Source of the DNA: Eulemur rufifrons
Lineage: Eukaryota; Chordata; Mammalia; Primates; Lemuridae
DNA: 64,000 nucleotides
Assembly: GCF_041146395.1 (NCBI RefSeq)
Contig: NC_090989.1
Coordinates: 172,205,501-172,269,500, forward strand
Direction: 5' to 3'
The notes below the pieces were generated by a model. It saw only the letters and a list, made by a program, of their open reading frames with translations, was not told where the DNA came from and made no database searches. Of the stretch, positions 23,561-37,682 are shown one piece after another (position 1 is the first letter of the stretch; every line of letters begins with the position of its first letter). A program made the position numbers and the translations under genes.

Positions 23561-25825
23561 TTTGGGCAGTTATCCATATTAATTGTTCTTGAATACTTAA
23601 ATATTTCTTTCTGTTATCAGCCTTTACCATTTTACTATATGGGGCAGGGGATATCTATATTTGAGGAGGCCTCTAGAAGACATCTTCAGGACACATGGCC
23701 CACTGTCCTGTAACCTGACCTCCTAAAATGTCCTGCCCTTTTAAAACATCTGTTGGGCCCCTAACTCTGTGGGAATTCAAAGATTTTTTTTTTTTTTTTT
23801 AAGTTATGGTCATTGCCTTGCAGAAACTTAAAATGTACCGGAGGAAATATATACAAATAATTACCAAAAAATATTAATCTGTAATAAATGTTAAGAACAA
23901 AGTAAGGCAGGAGTGGGAAGTGGTGTCAAGTCAAGCTGGGTAGGAGAGCAGACAGAAGAGCCATAAAGAGAAGAAGAGTATTTGACGCATGTCATAAAGA
24001 AGAGTTTTCCAAGCAGACAGGGCTGGGGAGCAAAGACAGGGATGGATAACAACTAAGAAGGGCTACTATCCTTTTCTATTTATATTTGTTTGGCTTCTTA
24101 AATAGTAGTTACCTATTTAAATTAGAATTCACTATAGCACCACTTCAAATAAGCCAGTGAAGCACACCCTGATCCAGCACTACAAATGACTCAAATTTGT
24201 TACCTCATATCTTCAGAAAACCTCCACATATTAAAGTTTATTTCCCTATATTCAAGAATAGCATATAAATAAATGCATTGATCATCTTTGATATTTGAAA
24301 TATTTTAGACATTTTACGCTAAATGCTTTTAAGATCTCCAATAATTTCATCACGGTGTCTTTAAAATAGCTCCCCGTCAGGTAAGCTGACTCTCCAAGAG
24401 GGCTCCGATGAAAATGCCACAGTGGGTCAGTGAGATTCACACTAACCATGGCTTAGAGCAGCAGTAATAAAGTATATATCCACCCTCCCATCCTGCAAAT
24501 AAACACATATCCCAGACTTTAAATCTGCTATAATGCCAAATGCCGGTGATATAACAACAGCTTGGTGATGCTGCCATAAAAAGGAACCCAGGAGGTTTTT
24601 ATTTTCAATTCTAAAGTTTGTAAAGTGGTTGATGACATGCTAGAGTTAAGTAAAAGCCAGGAATGACCCACCCCGAGAGAGATGAAAGATCTCGGAACCA
24701 CTTTCCCATGATACACACATTTTCTGAGGTCTAGCATAATTTGTTATGTTGCTTTCAAATTGCACTGAGTTTTAAATTGCAATGTCTTCCTCTTTTATTG
24801 CCTGTCCTGATCCATTCATTGTGTCTGAAATCTAAGTCTATTGCTTGAATGTTAAACACAGAGAGGACTTTAGGTTATACCCTGGAGGAAGAAACTGCAG
24901 TATCAGTGAACAGGGAAGAGTTTGTATTTGGCTTAGAAGGGGTGTGAAAGCCTAGGAAATAGTTACTATTCCCTTTTCTATTTATGCTACTTTCTTTGGT
25001 TTCCTCCCCTTCTTCCTTCCTACTTTTTCAACTCCCTTCCCTATAATACTTCCAAGTTACTTAATTTGCACATTCAACTACTAATATATCTGAGATAACT
25101 AATTTCAGTTTTAACAGCCACAGACATCAGCATTGACTTCAAATTCCACCGTCCGTCATACTCTCCCTCAGAACCACTCCCAAATAAGGACTTATACCCT
25201 TAAATCCCTGTGAATTGGAGCACTCATTATCAACTTGCTGTACCTAACCTCAGAAGCCACAAAACCTACTTTCTTGAATTGTCTTCAAAACAACTTTTCC
25301 GATTATATCTGAGCATTCAAGGTTCTTCTGGGACTTTGTGTATCTTATTTTTTAGTGCCTGGCTTGAGCTAGAATTCATACTGGGGGAAGCTAGGCCAAG
25401 TGTTACAAATGGGAGATGAGGGAATTAACGAGCTGGTATACATTTTACTTCTTAAAGTAAAAGAATACTAAACTTTATTTTATTTATTTATTTTTTTTGT
25501 TTAGTGTGGAATTTTAGCACCCAAGACAGCACAGGAAAATACTCAAGAGCTACCATCCATATCTGGTAAAACGAAGAGAAAATCCTGGCAGCTTGTAAGT
25601 AGTTCTCCAATGGTATTAGTATGGCAGAGAAATCAAGTCCTGTTTCATACTTGATGAGCCAGGCAGTCCAATGTGAGGATATCCATTGTAATTCCAATCA
25701 TTACCAGAAATTTACAGTCTAGACTCGTATTTCATGATCACAGCTGGAAAGCTAGCATATACGTCTACTCCTATCCACAGACAGCTCGCTAATGTGGTTA
25801 ATATTTATTCTATACCACCACACTC

Positions 25826-26182
25826 TGTTATGGACTGAATGTTTGTGTCCCCCTCAAAAGCCATGCACAGAAATCCTAATCGCCAAGGTGATGGTATTAG
25901 TAGGTGGGGCCTTTGGGAGGTGCTTAGGTCATGGGGGCAGCCCTCATGCATGGGATTAGTGCCTTATAAAAGAGGCCAGAGAAAGACCTCTCACCGGTTC
26001 CACTACATGAGGACACTGCTGGAAGGCACCATCTATGAATCAGGGAGGGAGCCCTCACCGTACCCTGAATCTGCCTTGATCTTGCACTTCCCAGCCTCCA
26101 AAACTATGAGAAATAAATTTCTGTTGTTTATTAGCTACCCAGTCTCTGGTATTTTATTATAGCAGCCGAAACGAACTAAGAC
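25826..26182 (+). mobile_element. MLT1-type MaLR LTR, near full length
   Basis: It opens TGTTATGGACTGAATGTTTG and closes with 'gccgaaacgaactaaga'. In between are 'aggtggggcctttgggaggt', 'gattagtgccttataaaaga' and 'gagaaataaatttctgttgt', all hallmarks of MLT1B-like LTRs. The sequence ACACTCTG is found just at or outside both borders. Confidence 0.9.
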
Positions 26183-27039
26183 TCAACACTCTGTTTTCCA
26201 CCGTGGCTGCCAGGAGCCTGGACATCCCGTAGTAAATAGCACATTCATAGAATTACCTGAAATATTCTCCTTTGTCCCCCAGTGCTAGTGCCCTTAACCT
26301 AGCCACAGACTCTTCCACGTTCCTGACCCTTTCTCTTTGTCTCCCAGCATGAGGTGGAACCGTCTGTCATGATGCATAAACATAATTCGACTGTGGGGAG
26401 GGGGCTGATCTCGCTACCCTAGATGAATTTCCCAGGACACCTGTCCAAAGTGCTAAACACAGAATAACTCCAGAAAGGAGATGTCCCAGCCTTATGCAAA
26501 GGAAGCAATTTTTACAAATCAACTAAATTAACATTGACTTGGGAATGCTACCAAGTCTAACAAAGCAGATGCCACCTCTCCTCTGAAGGCCCTTCGAGTT
26601 CAAAGGAGATGCCACACAAAGGGGATCCACAAAGCCAGGGAGGGGCCCTGTCAAACTTAATGAAGCCAGAGTTCTGCTAATCTCGCCCCTCACACCTCCT
26701 CTCCTGTGGAATTTTCTACTGGAAGGGCACACTCAGCAGGATGTGGAATGGGATTGCCTCAATCTCCTTACAAATGACCAAATGAGAGTACCAGGCACAT
26801 TGGGGGCCCTCAGCACATGGTCATTTATTATGATTATGAAATCATAATCACAGTGTTTATTAGGAGCTTACTAGGAAATAAGATTTGTAATTCATTACCT
26901 CTATTTTAAAATAACCCAAGTGAAGTAAGGTGAGTTTTCCAAAGTAAGAAGCAGACTTGGGATTTTTAAAACCAGAGAGATCATTCTAGAAGCTGTGCTT
27001 TAACCCCCTTGGCATAGAGCCTCATTACTAGTTTTTCCC

Positions 27040-27430
27040 CTCAACTTTTGATTATCAAAATTTCCTACCACATAGAAAAGCTGAACGACTAGTATAGTAA
27101 ACATCCACATAACTCACAACCTAGATTCTGCAACTGTTAACATTTTGCTACATTTGTTTTATCATATATCTCCCCATCCATCACAGCCCATCTTACTTTT
27201 TCATGCATTTCAAAGTAAGTTGCGTACATCAGTACAGTTACCCTTATATTCTGCAGTATGCAACTCAGTAACTACAGTTTAGTATTTGTTTACAGTTCCT
27301 TTTTGGGGAGAGGTAACATTTAAATATAGCAAAATACACAAATCTGATGTTGATCTGTACCATTCAGTAAGTTGTGACAAATGCATATACCTGTTATGAC
27401 TCAAGTCCCAATCAAGAAATACATTATTGT
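27040..27430 (-). mobile_element. Old L1M 3' UTR region, antisense
   Basis: 'gattctgcaactgttaacat', 'tttgctacatttgttttatc', 'tgcatttcaaagtaagttgc' and 'acaaatgcatatacctgtta' occur in the order of a common reverse-oriented old L1 3' region. Confidence 0.65.
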
Positions 27431-28199
27431 TTCTGAGAACATATTACAAGAGTATCCTTAGGACAAAATATGTAAAATATTTTGACAGTAGGGATCGTCA
27501 GTTTCTTCCCGAATTTTTGCCAAAACTAAACATAACAAAACATTAAATTCATACACCTAAGGACAAAGCTCAATGTCCAACACCTGGCCTATACATAGGC
27601 ACCCAACAGGTATGCAACTATTCAAAGCTATGCAAAAAAGGAATCAGTTTCCCACACCACCACCTCCAAATCAGAATCCTACCTGAAACATTCCTAAATC
27701 AGTCAAAGTAAAGGACAAGCAAAATACTCAGTTCAAAAGAGATTTTTTTTAAAACCATGAACATATGCAACACTTTGAAAATGGAAACAACTAATTATTT
27801 TAAACATAAATTTGTACAACAGTGATGTTTTATAAACTCAGTGGAAACTGCCAATAATAGCTACACCCAAGTGCTCCCTTACACCACACCTGCCCAAGTA
27901 TTTTTCTGTGGCTATTCCATTTTGAACAAGGGACTGAATTTTCCTAGAAATACTTGCAACCTCCAGAAAAGCCCAGATGATGCTTGGAGCTTAAGTCTGA
28001 TGCTTAAGTGATGGAGTGATGAAAATGACTATCTTTAACCAAAAGCTTTTCTATGCTGTCAATGTCACTGTCACCTGCCTGAAGCTTAACATCATGGGAC
28101 TCCAGACTTTTGATAAGCCTGCAGGGTTTTTGAAAGGAAACCACCAGAAAGTATTTAGAAGATAAAAAGCCAAAACATATCTGTGTTACAAACTAGAGG

Positions 28200-28670
28200 A
28201 CATTACTTTTTTTTGCAAACTTTAGAAAATACAGATAGAAATGCCTCAAAATAGTCTGAAATGATATAAAGCTCACATCAACAGTGGTTATCTATAGGGA
28301 TTCGGAGTTTGAGTGATTTTTACCTCCTTCTTTATCGTTTTGCTATAAGCCACATTCTTTACAATGACTATAATCAGAGAAAAACTGTTTTCAGATTTAA
28401 ATGAAAGGTGTTTCTTTGACCTGGTAAGAACAGTACTAATAGTATATTGCTAAGAGATGGGAAAAGCTTGCTATAGTCCAAAATATATACCATTAAATAC
28501 ATTAATAAATACCTACACACATATCATATGTATACTGAGGACAAATCAGGCATGAAATATCCTAAAGTATCAACTCTAATTAGTGATGGAAGAGGGTTGT
28601 TATGGATAATTTTTTTCTTCTTTTTGCAAATTTGCCACAAGGAACATGTATTATGACTATAAATAGGTGG
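28200..28670 (+). mobile_element. Old L1M 3' fragments
   Basis: 'acagtggttatctataggga' followed by 'gtgatttttacctccttctt' and 'attctttacaatgactataa' matches an old L1 3' UTR. A second similar phrase near 28620-28670 suggests two fragments. Confidence 0.55.
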
Positions 28671-29159
28671 GAAATGACAATTATTTTTTAAATGAGCTTA
28701 TTACACATTAGATTAAATCAGTTGCCTGAGATGTGCATAGAGGATACCATTCAGCTATATTGGGCTTAACACCCTCTTTTATTTCAAGGGAGGTGTGACT
28801 CCAAATGGAGGAACAGGGATAAAAGGCTGCCACTTCTCCATTCAGCAGCTAAGTCCCTGGTTCAAAGCCAGACGTAGAGTTCCCTGGGCCTGGGAACATC
28901 CACGTATGTGCAGATACACCTGCGCTTGCCAGAATTAGCTGATCTGGACCATGTGGCCGCCACGCAGATTCATCCCTGTGAGACTCAGGCCAAGTCCCCA
29001 GGTCCCTATGTGCAACATAAAGGGGTGACACGCCCTCTTGAGGTGCCCCCAACACCAACATTCTAAAATGTACATGTGGAACTGTTAAAACATCTCCTCT
29101 CTGTGTATACACATTTGCCAACCCTCTTAAGTCCCTCCTAAAGAAAATGTACTAGAGGT

Positions 29160-29385
29160 GCTTACAGTGCAGTGGATAAAATCATGGGTCAGACAGCCTT
29201 GGATGAGAACTCAGGCTTTGTTCCTTACTAGCCAGTGGAGTGACTTTAGCCAAAGAAACAGAGCCTCAATTTTCTCATCTACAAATAGAAGCTGATGAAA
29301 ATAATGCTTACCTTTCAGAGTTGCTATTGAGTAGTTAATGAGAAGAGAAAGTGCATGAAAAGTACTCAACACCATGCTTGGTTTA
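29160..29385 (+). repeat. MIR SINE
   Basis: Sense MIR order: 'acagtgcagtggataaaatc', then 'cctcaattttctcatctaca', then a GTTAATGAGA-type segment and 'aaaagtactcaacaccatgc'. Confidence 0.8.
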
Positions 29386-30164
29386 TACTTACTTATACTG
29401 GCTTGCACTTCTGTCATAAATATCAAGTAAAGGGTAAATGATGATAATGACAAGTATGCTGTCCATTGAGCAATAGAATTTTGTAATAAATAATCTATTA
29501 CTGACTTTTGCAAGAGTTAAGACACCTATGTCTTGTATTTTTTCCAATTATTCAGAAATGATAAAATGTGCTCATGGTTGACGAGAACATACAAGGTTCA
29601 CATCAAGTTTAAAAGAGTTAGATGCCTTCAAGAGCAGCCCAATTTCTTTGGACATTTAGCACTGCCCTGCCACCTCACAGGTGGACTGATGCTTTTACAT
29701 GTAAAATGAGTATCTCTGGATCCCAGGTAGGATTCTCCTGCCACAAATGCACATCAAGGTTTTATTTATGTTTAGATGGTTTGTTTAGTTCTAAGGCTGG
29801 TGTCTTTCCTTGTTTTCTGCTAGTCTCTGTTTTGATATCCATGGCTGTCACTTAGCAATGGCCTTGGAAATCTCCCACGTTTTCTGGCAGAGAATACATC
29901 ACTTGACTCCATCTGGAGCTGCTCAACTTTGGGCCTCATTAGCAGGCAGGGGCTTGTACCAGCACAGGACATCCCTCCCCCAACACTGATACTGGGCCCC
30001 TCCAGCCCCATGCAGCCTGTGTGGGAAGGAAAATGAGCTGGGAAGCAAGCTAGACACTAAAGCTTGGTGAGTTAGCATGCGTGGCTATCTGTCCTGTAGT
30101 GTCACTACTACTGTTGCTATTGCTGTTGCTATGGTGGTTGGGGTTGTGGTTCTATGTCTTGAAG

Positions 30165-30345
30165 ACACAACATATTCAGCACTGACGACACATCGAGAAC
30201 TAATCAAAGGACTTTACAAACCTCACCTCATTTATCTTCACATCAGTCCCCTGTGGGAGAGATTATTCCTAGAGGTCAGGACACTGAAATTCAGAGAAAT
30301 AAAGTCACTTGCCCAAATTCACATGGCTGTAAACTCCAGAGCACA
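30165..30345 (-). repeat. MIR SINE
   Basis: 'ctttacaaacctcacctcat', 'aggacactgaaattcagaga' and 'gtcacttgcccaaattcaca' give the reverse complement of MIR. Confidence 0.85.
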
Positions 30346-30869
30346 GGATCCAGCCAGAGTTGAAATGATGCCCACATCACCTGAGCACAACTGCCCATTA
30401 CTGTCACCTATTCAGGTTTGGTGGGATGTGAGCTGACAGTGGTCAGGGAGAAGGCAAGCCACCCAGTTTCAAATCTGACCAGTAATGGCTTCTGGGGTAC
30501 CTGGCTGCCAACTAAAATGGAAAAAACACGATGACCCAATAATAGCAACAACGAAAACCTCCTGTTTTGAGCTGTATAAAAGGTCACTAGGTAGCTCACA
30601 AGCTCACAGCCTTGAAAATAATTCCTTTTATTGTCTATGTAACCAAACATTTTTGTGATTTGATATACCCAATCAACTTGTAATAACACAAAGCCCACTC
30701 CATTAGTGCATTTGCCCAGTACTTTTATTATGTATGTAAAAAAGACACTAGTCTGAATCGACAGGGTACAAAACTCAGGGAGCAATTCTGTAAAACGAAG
30801 GCAATGCTGGCCAGCCTACCCTTTCTGCAGACATGGATGTCTATAACACAGCAACACCAGAATGTGGAC

Positions 30870-31110
30870 TGGACTCCAACAGTCTAGCATTAGATTTTGT
30901 GGGTCACATTCTAGTTCAACCCTTTCTACTTAGTTGTATAAAACTGAAAAAGTCATTTAACCTCTCTGAACCACAGCTATTTACTCTGTAAAATGAAGAG
31001 AATAATAATAAACATCCCACAGGTTATTGGGAAAATTCAGAGATGCAATCTATGTAAAGGCTTTGTACAATGTCTAGCAACATAACAGGTGACTGATGTA
31101 TGTGAACTAC
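30870..31110 (+). repeat. MIR SINE
   Basis: 'gaaaaagtcatttaacctct' with 'tactctgtaaaatgaagaga' and a trailing 'acaatgtctagcaacataac' match sense MIR. Confidence 0.85.
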
Positions 31111-31199
31111 TATGGGTTTTGTGACTAAAAACCCTCTGCTGGGGCCCCAAACAGTTTCTAAGCTAATAATAATTCATCAGCCTCATGATCTTCTAACAA

Positions 31200-31350
31200 A
31201 GGTCATTGTTATCTGAGCCCCTGCTAGGTGACAAGCAATATACTGAGTACTTTATGTCTGTTATTTCTAATCCTTCCAATAATCACATAATTTAGAAACT
31301 ACTGCCCCCAGTTTATTGCTGAAACACAACAGTTCAAAACATAGTAAATG
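31200..31350 (-). repeat. MIR-like fragment
   Basis: 'gcaatatactgagtacttta' followed by 'aatccttccaataatcacat' and 'cccccagtttattgctgaaa' fits reverse MIR with heavy decay. Confidence 0.65.
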
Positions 31351-32333
31351 ACTTGTTGAGGGCTATGGCCACCAGCCCAGGCTTTTCCTATGACACTTCC
31401 CATCCCAGCCCAGAGGCAGATGGGAACGCTATCTTGCTGCCCAGGACAGCGGCTCATGTACTGAAGGCTGACAATCCGTAACCTTGCCATGTTAGCCCAA
31501 GCAATGACGCTAGAAATTAGTTTTGGCATCCAGCCTGGCACCCAGGCCCTGCCAGGACAACAAACATATCCACCACATATTTTCCATTATGGCCACTGCA
31601 GCAGGGAACTGTTCCCTGTGTTTATGTGTTTGGAAATCTCTGGTGGCTTTTCTGCAAAGAAGAGCCCACTTGTGGTTTTAAATTAAATATTTGCTTTAGT
31701 AAAGGGACAAATGTTTAAAAATCCATTTTTTTATAAGCCTTTTAAATTCAACTTGCAAATCTTATCATTCTACTTGTAAGTTTAAAATCTGAATTCACTT
31801 TCAAGGGGGCTTTTGATTAAAGTTCACACAACTCAAGTTGGACATACTAAACTTCCCTCAGCAATCAGTATCACTTTTTACAAATTTAATTTTTCTTAAA
31901 CATTTTAAACTGCATTTATAAATTCACTAAACCCATTTTCTTTTCTGAAACACTTAAATTGTCTGCCCTGGCAAGCAAAATCTTCTAAGTGCTAAATTGC
32001 ACCAGTAATTCCCTAACAAATTAAAATAAAAGATTCAATGAACTTTAAAAGCATTGCAATGCTGTTTATAATCTTTGACAAAAACTTTATCTTTCAACAT
32101 AAAAATTACAAGAGTAATATCAATTACTCAACTATACATAGAAAGTAGAATCGATGTCCACTTTGTTAGTTACATTAAAATTCCAAATTCTCTTAAACAG
32201 TACAAAACACATCAACTAAAAAATGTATGCAGATCATTAATAATTGATAAGGATTCATTACCATGAGTTTCAGAAATTTCATCATCTATTTACCTAAACT
32301 CTAAACCTTCCTGGGGTTAAAAGTGATATAGCT

Positions 32334-32385
32334 ATGCCATAGGGTCATTTACTCTACACAGTAATTCTTTTAAACTTCAAGAAAT
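32334..32385 (+). repeat. 52-bp direct repeat, copy 1
   Basis: Matches 32766-32817 at 49 of 52 positions. Both begin ATGCCATAGGGTCATTTACT. The copies lie 432 bases apart. Confidence 0.92.
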
Positions 32386-32765
32386 ACTTTGAAATCCCAT
32401 GTCATACACAAGGTCAAAACTGTAAGGAGCTGGGGTAGCCCTCTCAGCCAGGAGAGGAGTGATTTTTTGTGTGCTCCTGATACAGACTGGTACTATTTCC
32501 AACGGTTGCCAAGACAAATGGGAACCTCCACACGGAGTGATCTTGAAGACTACATCCCTGGGTTCACTCAAGATATACTACCAACCGAGTTCTGCCAAAT
32601 TCCATCTAATTTTAGCAGACAGAAGTCAGCCACCGTCTGTAAGACTACAGCTATTACCTTCATTTACTAGATGCATGTTGTTTTGTTGGTTTTTTAATTT
32701 TAATTTCTTTTTTTTTTTTTTTAGGAATTTCAATTGCTTTCCTATTGCTTGAGAAGCTTAATGCC

Positions 32766-32817
32766 ATGCCATAGGGTCATTTACTCTCCACGGTAATTCT
32801 TTTAAACTTCAATAAAT
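32766..32817 (+). repeat. 52-bp direct repeat, copy 2
   Basis: Second copy of the unit at 32334-32385. A T-rich run (about 32690-32722) lies just before it. The sequence between the copies is not recognised. Confidence 0.92.
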
Positions 32818-33660
32818 TTTGTCACTTGATTTAGGGAGATTAAATTCAGTACCTTCACTGTAATCTCAATAAATTTGGTGCTAGCCTCCTTTATGAATTT
32901 CTTTACTGCCTGACTGAATTCAGAATTGTTTTCATTTCCTTCTTGTCTAGCAGGGGCAGCGTTGGTTAGAATGGGGTTCAGTTTTTAAGGAACCAAACAT
33001 TTAAAATAATAATTTGGAAACTTTAAATAAGAGAGAAGCTTATTTTTCTCTCACATAAAGTCCCAAGGTGAGTTATTCAGGGCTGGTGTCACAATTCCAC
33101 AATCATCACAGTCGCTCAACATACGGCTTCCACTTCATGGTCAAACTGGCTACCACTGGCCATAATTAAACCGCAAGCCCATAACTAGCTACAGGGGGAG
33201 TTGGGAAATATAATCTTTATTCTAGACAGCCACACACTCAGTGAAACGGTACCTAAGGACAAGGAGCGCTGAGGGCAAGAAGGGAAAGTGTCATGGTGAA
33301 GACCCTGGCAGACGCCTGCTGGAGCTCAAGTTCACAGGCACTAAGGATGTGGGGAGCTGCCTCATGGAGACACATCAGGGGTGTATCTGGCGCCACCCCA
33401 AAACTGAAGATGTTGGAGAGCATCTTGTGGGCAGAAGACACAGCACAGTTGAGATGGGTCACATTGACTGGTTATGATAAATTCAAGAAATAAGTATACA
33501 TAGAGGGTAAGAACCAAGTTTCTTGCTGTTGGAGAAAGTATTTCCAAACATGGAAAGGTAGGAGGCTAGAGGGAACCCTGACATTTAGGAATGGAAATGG
33601 AGATATTAATATAAACACAATATTATGGTAACATATATAGACAAAGAAATGGTTATAGAT

Positions 33661-33790
33661 GTACGCATGTGTATATAAATGTATATAGAGAGTAGAATAA
33701 ATGTATATATTTTATATTTGCATATATTTGTATGTGTGTGTCTACTTATAGATACATATATGTGTGTGTGTTTGTATGTATACATATACC
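33661..33790. repeat. AT/TG-rich simple repeat
   Basis: Degenerate TATATG/TGTGTA units. An open frame beginning at 33679 owes its length to this tract. Confidence 0.85.
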
Positions 33791-33799
33791 CTAACTGTC

Positions 33800-34935
33800 T
33801 CCTGATACAGCCTCAAAGCAATGACAACTCAACAATAATGAGGACAAGTGCCCAGATCTTAGTTTTGAAATACCACGTCTACCAAAAACAACCAGAGCTT
33901 CTTAGAGAAATGGCTAATACCAAGGCTGGGACAAGAAAAGTGCAAGCTGAACTGGGATATCTTGTGCCAGAAAATAAGGAAGTGCTCAAAGAAATAATGA
34001 AGCCATGTCAAAAAGACTTAGGAATGGAAGGCAATCCACTGACTAAAACAAGAATTCATAGGTCCTTGCTGATATAAATAAAAAACATAGAAGGAAAAGT
34101 TCTTCCTTTTAGTAGAACACCAACTAATCAACGGTGAAAGTGAGAATCACCAGCTGACAACCATCACTGAGGTAACAGATTCAGGCAGGCGTTGCCCATG
34201 AAGGCAAAGGCTGTGGGTCAAGGTTAGATGAGGAATCTCAGAACATCTCCCCATAAAATTCTAATCAATTACAAAGAGAAAATGTCAAATCTAAGGTGCA
34301 GAAATCTGGCATACACCATCTTTACCAGTGGTGGGATAGGTAACTTCTGATGGGACCATCTATAAACAGTTGACCGGTATTTCTACGTCATTTTCACCAA
34401 GTGTGTGGGAACTGAATGTGGTCATACAGAAACACTGGATGGATCCAGGTTGAGAGAGAGTCTACAAAAGAAATACCTGGACTTTAAAACAAACAAAAAA
34501 AAAACTGACAAGCACTAGAAAGACAAGGAATGACCAAGGAAATGTCCCAGAGTAGAGGAGACTCAATAACCATGATAATTAAATGTAATGTGTTCCTGAC
34601 TTGGATCCTGGTTTAGAAACGATGAACACTGCCGGGACAGCTGATGACATTTTAGTGGGCTTTGTGGACCAGAGGGTAGTGGTGCATCAAGATTGCACCC
34701 TGATTTGAAGGGGTGAATGCTGATGATATAAGAGAGCATCCTTATTGTGGGGGGAACACACACCATAATGTTTAGGAGTGATGAGGCATACATGTTTGTA
34801 GCTTGCTCTCAAATGTTAACAGTTGGGGAATCAGGATGAAAATGATATGGGAGTTTTTTGTATTGTACTTATGTACTTTTCCCTAAGTTTGAAATTATTT
34901 CAAAATAGACTATCAAATTAAAAAAAAAAAAAGTC
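33800..34935 (+). mobile_element. Old L1M or HAL1-like 3' fragment
   Basis: The final 150 bases ('aacagttggggaatcaggat', 'ttttccctaagtttgaaatt', 'atttcaaaatagactatcaa', then an A run) are the 3' end of L1M/HAL1-type elements. The upstream kilobase is A-rich and lysine-rich in translation, in keeping with the same copy, but its left border is uncertain. Confidence 0.65.
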
Positions 34936-35794
34936 AGAAAAAAGGAGAGCCCTGATATTGAGAGACAGCTTGTAGTCCCTGCTGGTCGGGCCATAGATCA
35001 TCCCCCTATGTCTGCATATCTTTCTTGGCTTTGTTCAGCTCTATGGACACAATCCTTTTTCCCATTGTCTCTGCTTCAGTTGTTTGCTATAATACCATTA
35101 TCTTCTTCCCGCTGGTCCATCAATGAGATCCCTGCCTTATATACAAACCAGTCAGAGCCAAGGGCAACATGTTTTGAGGCTACATAACAAGATATTTTCA
35201 ACATCACAGTATCTGTGTAGCAGTGAAGAGCTTCTCAACCCAGTTCTGCCCTGAGGCAGAAATTGAGCAGAAATAGAAGAATGGAAGTTAAGTAACACAC
35301 TCAAGAATATTGGAAAACAAATGCAATACCCAGACAATGTGGAGAGCATGAAATAGCATAAACTGTAAAGGAGAAAATAAAAATGAGAGCAGGTTTCAGA
35401 GACACAGCCTTGGGACACCTTTTTACCATGTGCAAAAATCATCCACTACTAGCACCATGACCTCCCTGGACTGGTGTTTATCCCAAAAGTCTGGTCAATG
35501 AGAACGCTAACTAGAATTCTAGACATGGTTCTCACAGGCATAACTTACATATGCAGGCTTCGTCCCTACTGGAAGAGAAATAAAGGCTGTGAAAAGTCTC
35601 GTTCCTAGGATCAAAGCCATGCAGTTTGGTCCTCAATGGCCTAATAATATGTTGCAAACTTTAAGAAATACTAGTATCACAAATTGTATAACCATTTATA
35701 GCACATCAATTTATGATAGAGATTGTATCCTGATGTTTCTAATGAAGAGAATATCTAGGAGTTAATTTTGTCCCTTTTCACATTTAAATTTATA

Positions 35795-35890
35795 TTCCAT
35801 AAACACTTATTGAATTCCTACCATGCACTGACCACCAAGATGGCCAATGCCCTCACTAAGTTTAAGGAGACAGACCCATAAACTAACAAA
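35795..35890 (-). repeat. L2-like fragment
   Basis: 'aaacacttattgaattccta' followed by 'ccatgcactgaccaccaaga' resembles the reversed LINE-2 3' end. Confidence 0.5.
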
Positions 35891-36094
35891 CTTCCTAAAA
35901 AGCACAGATGACATCAAATTATTTGTTCACTATACCTGGGCTTACCAAATATAAATAAAGACTTTGTGTTATACTTTAACTTATTTTATCGTATTATAAG
36001 GTTAGGAACCAGATTAGGGAAACTGAACACACACTAACTGTGGACTTTATCATCCAAATACATAGAGTCACATGTGATATATCACTTACATCCA

Positions 36095-36290
36095 TGGTTT
36101 CCATGGTCCATGGCTGAGCAATATCAGAATCACTTGTAGTGCATCTTAATAATTGAGAAATCCAGAACTAATGTGTCAAAATCCTAGGAATTAGATGCAG
36201 AGTTCAGTGTTTTTAAGAGTTCTACAATGGATTTTGATGCACAGCTAAGTTTGAGCACCTCTGACAAATAGCTGTCACTAATTCTACCAA
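36095..36290. mobile_element. MER5-like non-autonomous hAT element
   Basis: 'gcaatatcagaatcacttgt', 'aattagatgcagagttcagt' and a mirrored right half ending 'gatgcacagctaagtttgag' fit MER5A/B. The element is palindromic in layout and diverged. Confidence 0.6.
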
Positions 36291-37321
36291 GAGTGACCTT
36301 GGCTTGCACAACACTAGTTTGCAAAATAAAAATCAGTCCCTTGGCTGTGAAATTCACAAGACTGCTGATTAATTCATCTGAATATGATTAAACTGCTTTC
36401 CTCTACCCTGGGTTTGTGGACTGTAAGGAACTGAAACGTTTGCTGCGACATCCATTATTAATGCTCTTGCTTTCCAAAGCCTGTCCCTTTGACCTTTGTT
36501 TATTCTGGCTTGTCTGCTATTTGAGTTTATAGTTACTTATTATTATGTGCAATTACATCATGCTGAGTGTGAGGACACCCCACAAGCTGTTAGCTATATT
36601 AACTTAATAATAGATTTCAGGGTGTGATTTCCAATTAATTTCATTTTCCATATGCACATGCAGCTCCATGGGAAGCCAAAATTATAGAGTAGCCATATGG
36701 TGCCTCATAAGTAACAATTAAAACTAATTTTCTATTCTTTGACACTTAAAAAAAAATCATACGGTTTAAATGCCACAGAGAAAATTGAAACTTCCACAGC
36801 ATCTGTAGCTCTCTAGAAAGAAGATGCCCCACTCTCCACATTTGTGGATATTCCGGCTTCTTGCTTGGCTACGGACTGTGGCCCCACCTGGCTTTTAGCA
36901 CATTTGATTCCTCACTGTCACTACCCTGGTGCGATGTCTTAGGGCAGCTATGAAAAAGTGCTGGGGCTTCTATTTCCTATCAGTGAGTTGAGTTGAAAAG
37001 AGTAGTTTGTTTCCTTCAGAAACAGATGATTTCTTGTAAGAGAACTTTCCTACTGACCCATTTCCAAAAAGCAATGGCTGAAACACTGGGGTAATCTGTG
37101 CAAGCCAAGAAGAAAAATAAGTGGTCCCACTAAAAGCAGGTGACAGTTTTCAAGGAATAGATGTAGCTGCTCTAGGCTGGGGAGGGCTGGGGGAAGGGTC
37201 GCTCCCCCTGGCAGCTCAGGCCAGTGTTAACCAGATGTGTGATCCTTTCCCACTTATCACAGGGTATAATCTTGTCAATTCCCAAGGGTCCAAATTTGGC
37301 AGATTCATCACCTGGAGGGTT

Positions 37322-37334
37322 AAAAAGTAAAACA
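37322..37334 (+). repeat. Target-site duplication, left copy, of the Alu at 37335
   Basis: AAAAAGTAAAACA is repeated exactly at 37663-37675 after the A tail. Confidence 0.9.

Positions 37335-37682
<348 letters not shown>

Noticed and set aside
30408..30785. 125-codon frame on the minus strand
   Set aside because: No recognised family, partly next to MIR sequence, and no splice or promoter context.
32459..32752. Frames of 93-97 codons between the two copies of the 52-bp repeat
   Set aside because: Overlapping frames in two phases, one ending in a T-rich tract. No recognised product.
33679..34077. 132-codon plus-strand frame
   Set aside because: The first third is a TG/TA microsatellite and the rest lies in old L1/HAL1-like sequence.
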